A DNA stretch of 64,000 bases from Sinomicrobium weinanense (GCF_018863395.1 NZ_JAHKRR010000007.1:142078-206077), one strand, 5' to 3'. Positions 25,913-36,270 are shown, numbered from the stretch's first letter. Translations and numbers: made by a program. Notes: generated by a model from the sequence alone, not told the origin.

Positions 25913-27145
25913 TTAGTCCATGATCTGTACTTTAATGTCGTCGAGGAAAATACGGTTTTTACCCTGTCCGACTCCTTCAAGATCGTAATCGTTTCCGAGG
26001 AATTTGACCTGGGTGTCTGAAGTAGCCCCGGTAATAATAAAACTATACACCCGGTCTTCTGCCCATATATCGTTTTCTATTCCTGCATCGTCTTCTGCAG
26101 CCGAGTTCGGGATATTATCTATAACGAAATCGTCTACACTGGTTTCCCCGGCCCCAAGGGCAAACACTTTCAAAATTCTGTCGTCTACATTTCCGCCTTT
26201 GGAAATATAGGCCGCTGCTTTAAACGTTACTTTTACATCGGCGGTTCCTTCGATATTCAGTTTGGGGGAGATCAGGTCCCCTCCAACACCGGTTTTTCCC
26301 AGTTTTACAAATCCCTGGCGGGCATATACGATTTGTTGATTGCTCGATATTTTAACCGGGGTGCTCTCCCATCCGTGGTCCTTCTCTTCCTGTGTCCAGT
26401 TATCATAACGCTGTTCATCCGTGGTCACGTAAGGAACAGCACTTCCGTAAGACAACCAGCTGAAGTCTTCTTCGAGAATAACGGTATTGGACGACTGCGA
26501 AATGGTTACGGTCTGGTCCAGGTCCGGATATTCCGGAGAGCTCACGGTAAGCGATACCTCACGCCCGTCCCCCCGGTTCTCCATACCCTGAAGTACGATA
26601 CCGCTCTCCGATACTTCCACCTCGGTGAGCCAGTCGTTATCGTCCACGGTATAGCTCCAGTCTACTGTTGCCCTGATCTCAATGGTAAGTTCTCCGCCTG
26701 TTGCCGGAATGGAATAGCCGGATTCGGCATCTTTCAGGGTGATATAGGGAACATTCTCTTTTTGTTCTACCGAAAACAATGTTGGTTGCTCTGTTCCGTT
26801 CACCACAATGGCAAAATAAGCATTCCGGGGTTCCAAGGTCATATTTTCGTTTACTATAATACTGAAAATACCTTCGTCGTCCCCTTCGTCGGGAAATGCC
26901 CTTACCCAGTCGTAGTCTTCCTGTCCTACCACTTTCCAGGGCTGATTGGAGCGCACCACGTATTTCTGGGTTGTGTCCTTTACATCGGCAAAAAGCCCTG
27001 AAGGGTCGCCCTCAATCATAAAATAGGGGTCTTCGGCAACATCGTCGTCGTTCTTACAGGACATAAAGGCAAGGGGGAGTAGCAATACCAGGGCAAGTAT
27101 CCTTCCTGAAGTTTTCCTGATACTGAAAATATACTGTTTACTCAT
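25913..27145 (-). CDS. BACON domain-containing lipoprotein
   Basis: A 410-residue lipoprotein (signal LALVLLLPLAFMSCKNDDD). Two BACON-type domains occupy roughly residues 45-220: the first has SNQPWKVVGQEDYDWVRAFP, the second ATGGELTIEIRATVDWSYTVDDNDW. The C-terminal half (LEEDFSWLSYGSAVPYV...ISPKLNIEGTADVKVTFKAAAY) looks like a jelly-roll binding domain of the DUF5017 or choice-of-anchor type. BACON domains space or bind glycans or mucin in SusCD loci. It sits between SusD and the first phosphoesterase and is a candidate surface glycan/ligand-binding protein. Confidence 0.8.
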   Translation of the reverse strand: MSKQYIFSIRKTSGRILALVLLLPLAFMSCKNDDDVAEDPYFMIEGDPSGLFADVKDTTQKYVVRSNQPWKVVGQEDYDWVRAFPDEGDDEGIFSIIVNENMTLEPRNAYFAIVVNGTEQPTLFSVEQKENVPYITLKDAESGYSIPATGGELTIEIRATVDWSYTVDDNDWLTEVEVSESGIVLQGMENRGDGREVSLTVSSPEYPDLDQTVTISQSSNTVILEEDFSWLSYGSAVPYVTTDEQRYDNWTQEEKDHGWESTPVKISSNQQIVYARQGFVKLGKTGVGGDLISPKLNIEGTADVKVTFKAAAYISKGGNVDDRILKVFALGAGETSVDDFVIDNIPNSAAEDDAGIENDIWAEDRVYSFIITGATSDTQVKFLGNDYDLEGVGQGKNRIFLDDIKVQIMD

Positions 27146-27165
27146 CTTTTTTCTCTTTGATTGGT

Positions 27166-28731
27166 TTAATTGCCCGATTCTATTGCTTGTTTACTCCACC
27201 AGACCGGGGTTTTCATATTGTTCTCGCCTCCCATTCTGTTCAGGGCTTCCTGAGCATTGTCGTTATTTGTTGCCATGGTAATGTTGGGATAAGCAAAGCG
27301 GGTAGGCAAAATATAGTCGTTAAATACGGTGCCTTCGCCTATGGTCAGTTCCGGGTATCCGGTGCGCCGGTATTCGTGGTAGGCTTCCATGCCTATCCAG
27401 AACAGGGCCAGGAATTTCTGGCTGGCTATCAGTTCTTCCTTGTTTGTGGCATCGTCCCATGAGGCCAGTTCGGAATTGAGGAAGGTATCGATATCGTTAC
27501 TGGTAATAGTAACGGGTGTTTCGCTATACTGGCCATATTCCGCCCATTTTTCCAATGATGCGCTTACGGCATTGTTATAGTACTCCCGAGCGGCAGATTC
27601 GCCTCCTGCTATATCTCCTTTAAGGGCAGCCTCGGCGAGAATAAACTGTACTTCGGCATAGTCCATAAACCATCCCGGTGCGTCGGGGCGACAGAAAACG
27701 GCGGCGTTCAGCCACGACGTTCCCCGGTCTACTTCGATCCGTTGCTCCGGGGTGCAGCCCGATACGGTTCCCTTCCATACATTGCCGGAATTGTTGGGGT
27801 TTTTCTTGCCTATAATGGGCAAACGGGGGTCGGTGTAGGTCTGTTGCCCGCCAGAACTGGTTACCACGGTCATTTTTATCAATTGTTCCGTAAGTTTTCT
27901 TCCCGAACTGGTAAAATCTCCTTCATTAGTGATGGCAAATTGATTCCGGTACGGGTCGTTCCCGGAAAATATCACGGTGGCATTGTCTGCATTGGATTCA
28001 AAAACAGGGTATTTTGAAGGGTTGTTTAAGATCTCGGTCATTTTAGCTGCCGTTCCCATTTCACTTCTGCCGCTTACCCTGCACAGCAGGCGCAGGTAAA
28101 GGGAGTTGTTGAATTTGCGCCATTTCTGCATATCCCCGCCATACATGCCGTCTAATTCGGGTTTAAGGAAATCAGGGTTTGTGGCGTAGAGGGCATTAGC
28201 TTCTTCTAACGCTTCAAACATCTGCCGGTAGACCTCTTGCTGCGAATCGAATTTCGGCTTTAGTATGCCATCGGTCTGCCGTGCCTGGAAAGCCTCGGAA
28301 TAGGGAATGTCGCCAAATATGTCGGTAAGGTTGGACATGTACATTACTTTTAAGGTCATCGCTATGGCCTCCAGCGAGACATCTTCCTGTTCCACACTGA
28401 GCTCGTGCATATGGCTGACATTGTTGCCATAGCGGGAATACATGTTCCACACACTATTCCAGTTACTTTCGCTTATGGAATAGAGATGTTCCTGCCTGGT
28501 GGTCCCCCCGGTAAATGCAGTAAACTGTATCAGTTCGTTATTCCAGAACCAGGTATAGTGCAGCCAGGCATTGGCCCCGTTATACAACAGGGGTTCAAAC
28601 ATTCCGCTTGCTTTTATATCTCCTACCAGGGTGGTATTGGGGTTGGTATTGGTATCTTCGAAATCACCGGTACAGCCCACGGCAAAAAGCAGGCCCAATC
28701 CGATAGTCATTATTTTGTTTACGCTTGTCAT
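27166..28731 (-). CDS. SusD/RagB family nutrient-binding outer-membrane lipoprotein
   Basis: About 521 residues with a lipoprotein signal (MTIGLGLLFAVGC). SusD-like_2-type features include the N-terminal GDFEDTNTNPN and the central TPR-type helices (YMSNLTDIFGDIPYSEAFQ, then FNNSLYLRLLCRVSG) and C-terminal FLALFWIGMEAYHEYRRTGYPE. The start at 28731 gives a clean signal peptide 10 bp after the SusC stop; a longer frame to 28761 would overlap susC. SusD lipoproteins cap the SusC channel and bind substrate. The length is normal. Confidence 0.93.
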   Translation of the reverse strand: MTSVNKIMTIGLGLLFAVGCTGDFEDTNTNPNTTLVGDIKASGMFEPLLYNGANAWLHYTWFWNNELIQFTAFTGGTTRQEHLYSISESNWNSVWNMYSRYGNNVSHMHELSVEQEDVSLEAIAMTLKVMYMSNLTDIFGDIPYSEAFQARQTDGILKPKFDSQQEVYRQMFEALEEANALYATNPDFLKPELDGMYGGDMQKWRKFNNSLYLRLLCRVSGRSEMGTAAKMTEILNNPSKYPVFESNADNATVIFSGNDPYRNQFAITNEGDFTSSGRKLTEQLIKMTVVTSSGGQQTYTDPRLPIIGKKNPNNSGNVWKGTVSGCTPEQRIEVDRGTSWLNAAVFCRPDAPGWFMDYAEVQFILAEAALKGDIAGGESAAREYYNNAVSASLEKWAEYGQYSETPVTITSNDIDTFLNSELASWDDATNKEELIASQKFLALFWIGMEAYHEYRRTGYPELTIGEGTVFNDYILPTRFAYPNITMATNNDNAQEALNRMGGENNMKTPVWWSKQAIESGN

Positions 28732-28741
28732 CTCAGTAGTA

Positions 28742-31700
28742 TTAGAATGAAAGTTTAACATTTAAACCGTACGACCTGGTCATGGGGAAAGCCATGGACT
28801 CTATTCCTGGATGGATATCCGATCCGTTGAGCATCCCGGTTTCCGGGTCGTATTGCGGAAAATCGGTCCAGGTGAACAGGTTGGTGGCAAAAGCCCCTAT
28901 ACTGGCACTTTGTAAAAATCCGGTCTTACGGCATATTTCAGCGGGAAAATCGTAATCCAGTCGTACCTCCCTCAATTTCAGAAAAGAAGTGTCGAAAGTA
29001 TTCATCTCTACATTATCCCTGTTCCATACATAGGTGTTGTAATAGGTTTGTATGCTGTTGGTTACCGTAGTGTTTTTGGTATAGGTTACTGTTCCGTCCG
29101 AGTGTTCGATTTTATTAACCCCCGGGTGTACGAGGCCGTCATACCTTCCTTCCAGTGAGTTTTTGAGTTTTCCCTGGTAGGAAAGGGCAAAATTGGTAAC
29201 GGAAAAAGCATTTCCTCCCCATTGTCCTGAAAATGCTGCCATTAGTGAAAGGTTTTTGTAGCGGAAACGCTGTACCATACCACCTCTCCAGTCGGGGCTG
29301 ACCCTTCCTATCCTCCTGTCGGGATTGGTGTCGAGCAGGGGATATCCTTCTTCATTTACTATATGCATTCCCGAAGCATTGACCTGCTCTCCGTTCTCAT
29401 CCGTATAGAAAGCTCCTTCCGGTGCCCTCTGGAATCCTTTTCCGTAAATGACATTCATTTCTTCACCGAGGTAGGAATATACAAAAACCCGGCTTCCTAT
29501 GGTGGTCCCCCGGCCGGGGTGATAGGGTTCGTCAGGGTCCCAGCCATCCTGAAGGCTTACCAGCCTGTTGATGTTTTTTGACCAGGTAAGGTCGAACGAC
29601 CAGTTAAAATCATTCGTTCTTACCGGTACAAAAGTTGCGGCTACCTCAATACCCTTGTTTACAATTTCTCCCGCATTGATCTTTCTCCCGGTTGCCCCGG
29701 TAATCTGGTCGGTTGCAACCGTAATGATCTGATCGGTCATGGAAGAATGGTAAAGGGCGAGATCGAGCGAAACACGATTCTTAAAAAACTTGGCTTCCAG
29801 TCCGGCCTCCCAGCTCTCCACGTTTTCCGGCTGAATCAGGGGGTCCGGAATGGTCCCCGTAAGCACAGATCCCCCGGGGAAGGAAGTAGTACCGTATGAC
29901 TGGTCTAACTGATAGGGACTGGTATCATTACCTACATTGGCCCATGACAACCGCAGCTTGAGCATATCTACCCAGGGTGCATTTTCTCTGAAATTGAATA
30001 TTCTGTCGGTAAGTATACTGGCTGCCACGGAAGGGTAAAAGTAAGACCAGTTGCCCCGTGCCAGGGTACTGGACCAGTCGTTACGGGCCGTGATATCCAG
30101 AAAATAGGTGTCGTCCCAGCTCAATGAAGCCATTCCGTACAGGCTGTTGATCACTTTTTTACTGTGGTAGTCATACACACTGGGAATTACCCCGGTAGGA
30201 AGATTGGTGGTATGGTATACCCCTTCTTCTCCCAGTTCATCCAGGGTGGTTTTACTGTTGTGGTATTTATTGGTCATATTGTTCCCTCCGAACATCAGGG
30301 ACAGCCCGAAACGGTCTTCCACGAGAGTATTGTTGACATACCTCAGCATAAAATCGGTATTCATCTCATACCTGCGTATGGTTTGCTCCCTGTAAAAGCC
30401 GTTCTGGTACCCTGCTGTATAAAACGGTTTTTGTTGTGTGCGGAAATCATTAGACCAGTCGAGCCCGGACCTTACATCGAGTGTCAGGCCTTCCATGAGG
30501 TCGAACGAGAGGCTCATATTTCCGAACAGGCGGTTCTTGTCGTTTCCGTTCAATGCTTCATACAAGGTTCGGTAAGGGTTAAAAGAATTTGCCGACGGAA
30601 AAACCAGCCCCTGCCCGTTCTGGCCCTGGGCATTCCAGTTGGTATAGTTGTAGCGTCCTTCAAATTGCTCTTTTTTCCATTCGTCTATACTGTTCACATT
30701 AAATCCCCATACCAGGGAATACATGGGGTTGGTCTCGTCATATCCCCCCACGGGCATATTATCGCTCTTCCTGTTGTAGTAATTGAGTTTCGTACTCAGC
30801 TTGATCTTGTCGTGTAAAGGGGTGGTAAACGACAGTGATACCGTACGTTTATTAAACCCGGTATTGGGTAGTATCCATTCGTTTTCGTAATTGGTAAACG
30901 AAAATCTCGTGGAGGTCCCTTCTCCGTTGCCTCCGCTTATGGTTACCGTATTGTTGGTAGTTATCCCGGTCTTAAAGAGCCCTGTATACCAATCGTCCTG
31001 GTATACCCACGGCAGCTTGGTAAAGGTATTGGTGTCCCAGTTTTTGGAGGCATACAGGTAACGCATTTTATTGGGGTCGAACTTTTCCCCGAAAGTATAC
31101 CTCGAATAACGGCGGGGCGTAGCTACTCCGTCTGGTGCCATATCTGCACTGAGTTCCCACATGGAGAATTCTTCCATTCCCATATCGGAACCATTACCGT
31201 ATTCAGTCTGAAAATCCGGGAAATAACCCGCACGTTCAAAGGTGAGGGAGGAGTTTATGGTAACCCCGAGCCCTTTGTCTTTACGCCCGGATTTGGTAGT
31301 GATAATTATCGCCCCGTTTGCGGCCCTGGAGCCGTAAAGTGCTGCAGCGGCCGGACCTTTAAGTACCGAAACGGATTCTACGTCCTCCGGGTTGATGTCA
31401 CTGGCCCCGTTACCGTAATCTACGGGTGCGTCGGCCTGGGCGTAATTACTTACACTTCTTGTTGCCGTCATGCCATCATAAATAGGGATCCCGTCCACTA
31501 CAAACAACGGGCTGTTGTTGCCGTAGTTAAGTGAAAGGTCACCCCTGAGACTTACTCTTACCGATCCGGCCGGCCCGGTACCGGCAGAAGAAAAAGACAT
31601 TCCCGCTACTTTTCCCGACATATTGTTCATCCAGTTCCCGGTAACTGTTTTGGTAAGGTCATCGCCTTCTACCTTAGAAATGGCATATCCCAGTGATTTT

Positions 31701-32341
31701 TCTTCCCTGGTAATGTTCAGGGCGGTAACCACCACTTCCTCAAGAGAACTCACATCTTCCTCCAGCGTGATCTCCAGAAAGGATTGATCGCCTACTGCAA
31801 CTTCCCGGGTCACATATCCTATAAAAGATATCAGAAGCACCTCGCCCCCCTTCGGCATATTGATCCGGAAGTTTCCGTCAAAATCGGAAGTTGTACCTAC
31901 GGAGGTCCCTTTTACTATAATCGTGGCTCCGGGAAGAGGAACACCATCGGCATCCCTTACAGCACCGTTTATAACCCTGCCCTGTGAAGACAACCGGGTT
32001 ACGGTTATGGTATTATTGATCTGCTTAAACATGAAATTTTCCCTGGATTTCAGATCGTCCAGTATTTCGGAGACGCTTTTATCCGGGTAAACAAAAGTGT
32101 ATGTTCTGGATGTGTTTAACACTTTCTCGTCGTATACAAAGGTAAATTCCGTCTGCTGCTCTATTTCGGAAAACAACTGTTTTACAGTAGCGTTTTCCAG
32201 CTTTATGGTAACATTTACAGTTGTGGTGTTCTGTATGTCCGAAGCATGTGCATGTGATGTAACTGGAGAGAACACCAGCAGCACCATACAAATACAGGCA
32301 TGTACCGTATTGAACAATAATTTTTGTAGTTTCGTATTCAT
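28742..32341 (-). CDS. SusC/RagA-type TonB-dependent transporter with STN signalling domain
   Basis: A protein of about 1,199 residues. The signal peptide (HACICMVLLVFSPVTSHAHA) is followed by an STN (secretin/TonB N-terminal) domain, roughly residues 40-110 (NVTIKLENATVKQLFSEIEQQ), then a carboxypeptidase-regulatory-like domain (VINGAVRDADGVPLPGATI), the plug domain with LYGSRAANGAIIITTKSG and a large beta-barrel ending in LNVKLSF. An STN domain is the hallmark of transporters that signal through a FecR/ECF sigma pair, which lies directly upstream. The start at 32341 (MNTKLQKL) is used; a longer frame starts at 32383. It imports the substrate of the locus across the outer membrane. Confidence 0.95.
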   Translation of the reverse strand: MNTKLQKLLFNTVHACICMVLLVFSPVTSHAHASDIQNTTTVNVTIKLENATVKQLFSEIEQQTEFTFVYDEKVLNTSRTYTFVYPDKSVSEILDDLKSRENFMFKQINNTITVTRLSSQGRVINGAVRDADGVPLPGATIIVKGTSVGTTSDFDGNFRINMPKGGEVLLISFIGYVTREVAVGDQSFLEITLEEDVSSLEEVVVTALNITREEKSLGYAISKVEGDDLTKTVTGNWMNNMSGKVAGMSFSSAGTGPAGSVRVSLRGDLSLNYGNNSPLFVVDGIPIYDGMTATRSVSNYAQADAPVDYGNGASDINPEDVESVSVLKGPAAAALYGSRAANGAIIITTKSGRKDKGLGVTINSSLTFERAGYFPDFQTEYGNGSDMGMEEFSMWELSADMAPDGVATPRRYSRYTFGEKFDPNKMRYLYASKNWDTNTFTKLPWVYQDDWYTGLFKTGITTNNTVTISGGNGEGTSTRFSFTNYENEWILPNTGFNKRTVSLSFTTPLHDKIKLSTKLNYYNRKSDNMPVGGYDETNPMYSLVWGFNVNSIDEWKKEQFEGRYNYTNWNAQGQNGQGLVFPSANSFNPYRTLYEALNGNDKNRLFGNMSLSFDLMEGLTLDVRSGLDWSNDFRTQQKPFYTAGYQNGFYREQTIRRYEMNTDFMLRYVNNTLVEDRFGLSLMFGGNNMTNKYHNSKTTLDELGEEGVYHTTNLPTGVIPSVYDYHSKKVINSLYGMASLSWDDTYFLDITARNDWSSTLARGNWSYFYPSVAASILTDRIFNFRENAPWVDMLKLRLSWANVGNDTSPYQLDQSYGTTSFPGGSVLTGTIPDPLIQPENVESWEAGLEAKFFKNRVSLDLALYHSSMTDQIITVATDQITGATGRKINAGEIVNKGIEVAATFVPVRTNDFNWSFDLTWSKNINRLVSLQDGWDPDEPYHPGRGTTIGSRVFVYSYLGEEMNVIYGKGFQRAPEGAFYTDENGEQVNASGMHIVNEEGYPLLDTNPDRRIGRVSPDWRGGMVQRFRYKNLSLMAAFSGQWGGNAFSVTNFALSYQGKLKNSLEGRYDGLVHPGVNKIEHSDGTVTYTKNTTVTNSIQTYYNTYVWNRDNVEMNTFDTSFLKLREVRLDYDFPAEICRKTGFLQSASIGAFATNLFTWTDFPQYDPETGMLNGSDIHPGIESMAFPMTRSYGLNVKLSF

Positions 32342-32526
32342 TTTCTGGCTATAAGGTTTTGCTTCACCGGAATACGCCTGCAAGCATATTTTCCAGGTGA
32401 GCGTAATTACTTGATTGGTCCTATCTCCGTTTCCGTCTTATGCGGAGAACCCGGCTACAAGCGGTTAATTCCGGAGATACCCATTTCTGCTGCAACAGGA
32501 ATGGGTTTTTTGCTTTCGGGCATATA

Positions 32527-33504
32527 TTACATAGGCTTTGGTTTTTGTTTATTAGACATTTCCGTTATCTCTATTTTTCCCTGGTCGACAAACCGGTAAT
32601 CTACCTGTTTCAGGAATTTTATGCTTTCCAGGATGTCCCGGAGGCTGCTACCCGTATATTTTCCGGTTATGGTCTTTTTTTCCAATGCTTCACTGGCGAA
32701 AGTGATCTCCACATCGAACCATTTTTCCAGAACATCGGCTACTTCTCTCAGTGTGTCGTCTTCCATAATGATGATATCGTCGGTCCAGGCGTTGTATTTA
32801 TCTGAATCTGTCCCGGATACCACAAATTCTCCGGAGTCTTCCCGGTACCGTACCTGTTCGTTCTTCGTGAGCACTACCTTTCCTCCGGAAGGCCTGGTAT
32901 CAGCGACCCGGACTTTCCCGGTGTTGACGCTTACCCTCACCTCTCCTTCGGAATAAGCGTTTATATTGAATGAAGTCCCCAGCACCCTGGTCTCCAGCTT
33001 ACCGGTTTTTACCACAAACGGCCTGTCGGGGTCCCGGGCCACTTCAAAAAAGGCTTCTCCCCGGAGTACCACTTCACGGGTATCGGAAAAGTGTTCGGGA
33101 AAACGCAGTGAACTTTCCGCATTGAGATAGACCGTAGAACCATCCTTCAGGGTGATTTCCCTTCTTTCTCCCCTCATGGCTATCTCTTCTGTATATTTTT
33201 CGTTCCCGAAATTGAAATAGCAGAACAGCACAGTACCAACAAGGAGGGCTGCCGAAGCGGCTATCCCGGCAATGCGGTACCACGGCAGGGAATGATCTTC
33301 CTTCGGCTTACTTTCACCCGCAGCTATCCCTTTCCTTATTTTGTACAGCATACGCAAACGCCTTTTCTCAACTTCATTCCATTCCCATCCCAACTCTCTT
33401 TCCTGGAGCTTATTGAAAAAAGCCTCTACAACCTGCTCTTCTTCAGGAGTGCAGTGACCATCAGCGTATTTTTCCGCCAGTTTTATGAATTCCTGTTTTT
33501 TCAA
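32527..33504 (-). CDS. FecR family anti-sigma factor
   Basis: A 325-residue membrane protein. The N-terminal cytoplasmic anti-sigma region (MKKQEFIKLAEKYADGHCTPEEEQ) precedes one transmembrane helix (IAASAALLVGTVLFCYF), then the periplasmic FecR domain (RREITLKDGSTVYLNAESSLRFPEHF) and a C-terminal segment (LREVADVLEKWFDVEITFAS), DUF4974-like. FecR receives the signal from the STN domain of the transporter and releases the sigma factor. It lies between the sigma factor and SusC, the standard order. Confidence 0.95.
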   Translation of the reverse strand: MKKQEFIKLAEKYADGHCTPEEEQVVEAFFNKLQERELGWEWNEVEKRRLRMLYKIRKGIAAGESKPKEDHSLPWYRIAGIAASAALLVGTVLFCYFNFGNEKYTEEIAMRGERREITLKDGSTVYLNAESSLRFPEHFSDTREVVLRGEAFFEVARDPDRPFVVKTGKLETRVLGTSFNINAYSEGEVRVSVNTGKVRVADTRPSGGKVVLTKNEQVRYREDSGEFVVSGTDSDKYNAWTDDIIIMEDDTLREVADVLEKWFDVEITFASEALEKKTITGKYTGSSLRDILESIKFLKQVDYRFVDQGKIEITEMSNKQKPKPM

Positions 33505-33697
33505 GATATGCTTTTAACTGTAAGTCACATAAACAGTAAAGGACACGTAAGAAAAATGAGAAAAAAGTGAAGCCTTAATCTTTTGGTAAAGCCGGCAATC
33601 CGGGTTAACCTTTTGCTAACATTGAGTTTTCAATCGGAAAATACAGCTTTGGTCCCTGTGAAAGTGAATGTGCTGAAATTGACAGTCAGAGAGAAAA

Positions 33698-34276
33698 TCA
33701 GAAGAGGAACAGGACAGCTATGAAACACCAGGAAGCGATATGCAGGTTCATCTTCAGGTATTTGAGCGCATTGCTGATGTGGGTTTCTACGGTACGGACG
33801 GAAATATCGAGTTTTTCGGCGATCTCGGCATTGGTAAGGCTGTCCACCCTGCTCATGCAAAATACCTCTTTACAGCGATAAGGAAGCCGGTCTACCAGGA
33901 CAAACACTTCCTTCTCGAGCTCCTGGTATTCCATTTGCCGGTTCACGGAAGGAATGGTAGACAGGCCCGAAAGTGCATCTGTATGCTGTACGGTAAATTT
34001 CAGGTCCCTTATAGAATTGGCAAGTTTATATTTTACAGCCCTGAAGAGATAGCCTTCGAGATTTTTGACCGACAATTCTTCCGATCTCTCCCAAAGACGA
34101 ATAAAGATCTCCTGTACCATGTCTTCACATACAGCTTCGTCCCCATAGATCTTATAGGCATAGGAAAACAACCGTTTCCAGTACCTGTTGAATATTTCTT
34201 CAAAGGCAGCCTGGTTCTTTTGTTTGAGTTGTACCAATAATTCCTCGTCGGACATCAGGGGGGATTTTCTATTCAT
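33698..34276 (-). CDS. ECF-type RNA polymerase sigma-70 factor
   Basis: A 192-residue sigma factor. Region 2 is seen as FEEIFNRYWKRLFSYAYKIYGDEAVCEDMVQEIFIRLWER, and region 4 as LPYRCKEVFCMSRVDSLTNAEIAEKLDISVRTVETHISNAL. Both are typical of Bacteroidetes ECF factors that pair with FecR. It starts the minus-strand operon that continues with FecR, SusC and SusD. The gap upstream holds a MITE-like element at 34522-34655, possibly upstream of its promoter. Confidence 0.95.
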   Translation of the reverse strand: MNRKSPLMSDEELLVQLKQKNQAAFEEIFNRYWKRLFSYAYKIYGDEAVCEDMVQEIFIRLWERSEELSVKNLEGYLFRAVKYKLANSIRDLKFTVQHTDALSGLSTIPSVNRQMEYQELEKEVFVLVDRLPYRCKEVFCMSRVDSLTNAEIAEKLDISVRTVETHISNALKYLKMNLHIASWCFIAVLFLF

Positions 34277-34521
34277 TTTTATAAATAAACCGGGTGAACA
34301 AATGAATTGAAATATTTAAAACACTCAAAAAAACGGGGTTTAACATTGTGTTAACTCCTCATTAATTTATTTTTAATTGCTATAAAAATAGAAAAATCTT
34401 TATTTATATCGCATTAAAATGCAATTCCGTCAATATTATTGTTATTTTTTTCAAGATTGCATCAGGCTGTAGAATTCCACATTACGGGAAAATAATGCAG
34501 AAACCTGATATATCAATATGC

Positions 34522-34655
34522 AGTCCCCCTCTGCCTTCGGCATCTCCCCAAAGGGGGAGAGTTGTATATTTCCTATACCAGAAGGAAGCTAATAATAATG
34601 TTTAAAAGACAACTTTCTTCCCCCTCGGGGGAGATGCCGAAGGCAGAGGGGGACT
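34522..34655. mobile_element. MITE-like element, copy 1
   Basis: A 134-bp element with a 28-bp perfect terminal inverted repeat (34522-34549 against 34628-34655; outer bases AGTCCCCCTCTGCC). It has no reading frame of note. The middle is AT-rich and contains TAATAATAATGTTTAAAAGAC, shared almost base for base with copy 2 at 38024-38152. No clear target-site duplication is visible. It ends six bases before the stop codon of der, between der and the sigma factor. The 385-bp gap holds little else. Confidence 0.8.
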
Positions 34656-34661
34656 CTCAAA

Positions 34662-35966
34662 CTATTTTTTCCGGAAATACACATCTATCGGAACACCGTG
34701 AAAGCCAAAATGATCGCGCAGTTTGTTTTCCACAAAACGGCGATACGGCTCCTTGATATACTGGGGCAGATTGGCAAAAAAGGCAAATTGCGGCATCGGG
34801 GTGGGAAGCTGGGTGCAGAATTTTACCTTGATGTACTTTCCCTTGTTCGACGGTGGAGGGGTGTGCTCTATAATAGGGAGCATCACTTCGTTCAGCTTTC
34901 TGGTAGGGACCCTTTTGCTTCGGTTTTTATAAACTTCCACCGCGGTCTCTATGGCTTTGAAGATCCTTTGCTTGTTAAGTACGGATATGAAGATGATGGG
35001 AACATCGGTAAAGGGTTCCATATTTTTTCTGATCCGTTTTTCAAATTCTTTTGTGGTTTGGGTGTCTTTTTCCACCAGGTCCCATTTGTTCACAAGGATC
35101 ACAATGCCTTTTCTGTTGCGTTCGGCCAGCCAGAAGATGTTCTGGTCCTGTCCTTCAAAACCACGGGTGGCATCGACCAGCAGCAGGCAGATGTCGCAGT
35201 GTTCTATGGCCCTTACCGAGCGCATTACGGAATAGAATTCGAGGTCTTCCTTAACCTTGGCCTTACGCCTTATGCCGGCAGTATCTACCAGGTTAAACTC
35301 AAATCCGAAGCGGTTGTAACGGGTATCGATACTGTCTCTGGTAGTTCCTGCAATGTCAGTAACTATATATCTGTCCTCCCCGATCAGGGCATTGATAAAG
35401 GACGATTTTCCCGCATTGGGGCGCCCTACCACCGCAAACCTGGGCAATTCGTCTTCTTCTTCTTTCTCTTTTTCAGGCAGAACCTCTACCAGCGCATCCA
35501 GTAGTTCTCCTGTACCGCTGCCGTTAATACTGGAAATGGTATAGTATTCTCCCAGGCCGAGGGCATAGAACTCCACGGCATCGGCTTCGCGTTTGGAATT
35601 ATCCACTTTATTGACTGCCAGCAATACCGGTTTTTCGGTTTGACGCAACAACTGGGCTACGTCCTCGTCCATCCCCGTAATGCCGGTTTCCACATCTACA
35701 ATAAATATAATAGCATCGGCCTCGTCTATGGCGAGCTCTACCTGCTTGTCGATCTCCTGTTCAAAGATATCGTCACTCCCAACTACATATCCGCCTGTAT
35801 CTATTACGGAAAACTCCTGTCCGTTCCAGTCCGACCTGCCGTAATGCCTGTCTCTCGTAACTCCGCTCACAGCATCGACAATGGCCTCCCTGCGCTGGAT
35901 CAAACGGTTGAACAGCGTCGATTTCCCTACATTCGGCCTGCCTACGATAGCTACTATATTGCTCAT
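34662..35966 (-). CDS. der: GTPase Der (EngA), ribosome assembly
   Basis: A 434-residue protein with two tandem G domains: GRPNVGKST and VDTETG-equivalent motifs in the first, and GRPNAGKSS with [11 protein letters not shown] and NKWDLVEKD in the second, followed by a C-terminal KH-like domain ([22 protein letters not shown]). Duplicate G domains are diagnostic for Der. The protein functions in 50S subunit biogenesis. It ends next to a MITE-like element. The related GTPase gene era lies about 1.1 kb away on the same strand, with an unknown plus-strand gene between. Confidence 0.97.
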   Translation of the reverse strand: MSNIVAIVGRPNVGKSTLFNRLIQRREAIVDAVSGVTRDRHYGRSDWNGQEFSVIDTGGYVVGSDDIFEQEIDKQVELAIDEADAIIFIVDVETGITGMDEDVAQLLRQTEKPVLLAVNKVDNSKREADAVEFYALGLGEYYTISSINGSGTGELLDALVEVLPEKEKEEEDELPRFAVVGRPNAGKSSFINALIGEDRYIVTDIAGTTRDSIDTRYNRFGFEFNLVDTAGIRRKAKVKEDLEFYSVMRSVRAIEHCDICLLLVDATRGFEGQDQNIFWLAERNRKGIVILVNKWDLVEKDTQTTKEFEKRIRKNMEPFTDVPIIFISVLNKQRIFKAIETAVEVYKNRSKRVPTRKLNEVMLPIIEHTPPPSNKGKYIKVKFCTQLPTPMPQFAFFANLPQYIKEPYRRFVENKLRDHFGFHGVPIDVYFRKK

Positions 35967-36013
35967 GTGAAAAGTTTTAACGGCGCAAAGGTAATACTTC
36001 CTTTTTTAAGAAA

Positions 36014-36178
36014 CTAAGTTTTATCCCTTCGACAGGCTCAGGGCATCGCCTTCGGTTCTTTTATGTGTTTTTCCGGGCTGGCAAGGGGAGGTTAAATGAT
36101 TGATAGGAGATTGAAATGTTAAAGATCAATCTCCCGATAGTTATCGGGCTTCAACCTTCTATCTATCTTCTTTAATCT
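36014..36178. repeat. Composite intergenic repeat, copy A
   Basis: It contains CTAAGTTTTATCCCTTCGAC, then CTCAGGGCATCGCCTTCGG, then GGTTCTTTTATGTGT, followed by a part with GATTGA and CAATCTCCCGATAG/ATCGGG palindrome. The same ordered blocks recur at 56417-56675. The whole 412-bp gap after der is made of such repeats (with 36213-36270) and shows no gene. Confidence 0.75.
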
Positions 36179-36212
36179 TATTATTTTGCACCGCATAGCC
36201 ACGGTTGCTGAA

Positions 36213-36270
36213 CCCTTCGACACTTCGACACTTCGACAAGCTCAGTGCAGGCAAGCTCAGTGCAGGCAGG
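36213..36270. repeat. CTTCGACA tandem units with CAAGCTCAGTGCAGG repeat
   Basis: Three CTTCGACA units in tandem are followed by CAAGCTCAGTGCAGG repeated twice. They belong to the CTTCGA/CTCAG repeat family seen at 172-275 and 56430-56510. Confidence 0.65.

Noticed and set aside
32479..32506. Inverted repeat ACCCATT/AATGGGT followed by T-run on the plus strand
   Set aside because: Both flanking genes are on the minus strand, where no T-run follows, so it is not a terminator of the locus; its role is unclear.
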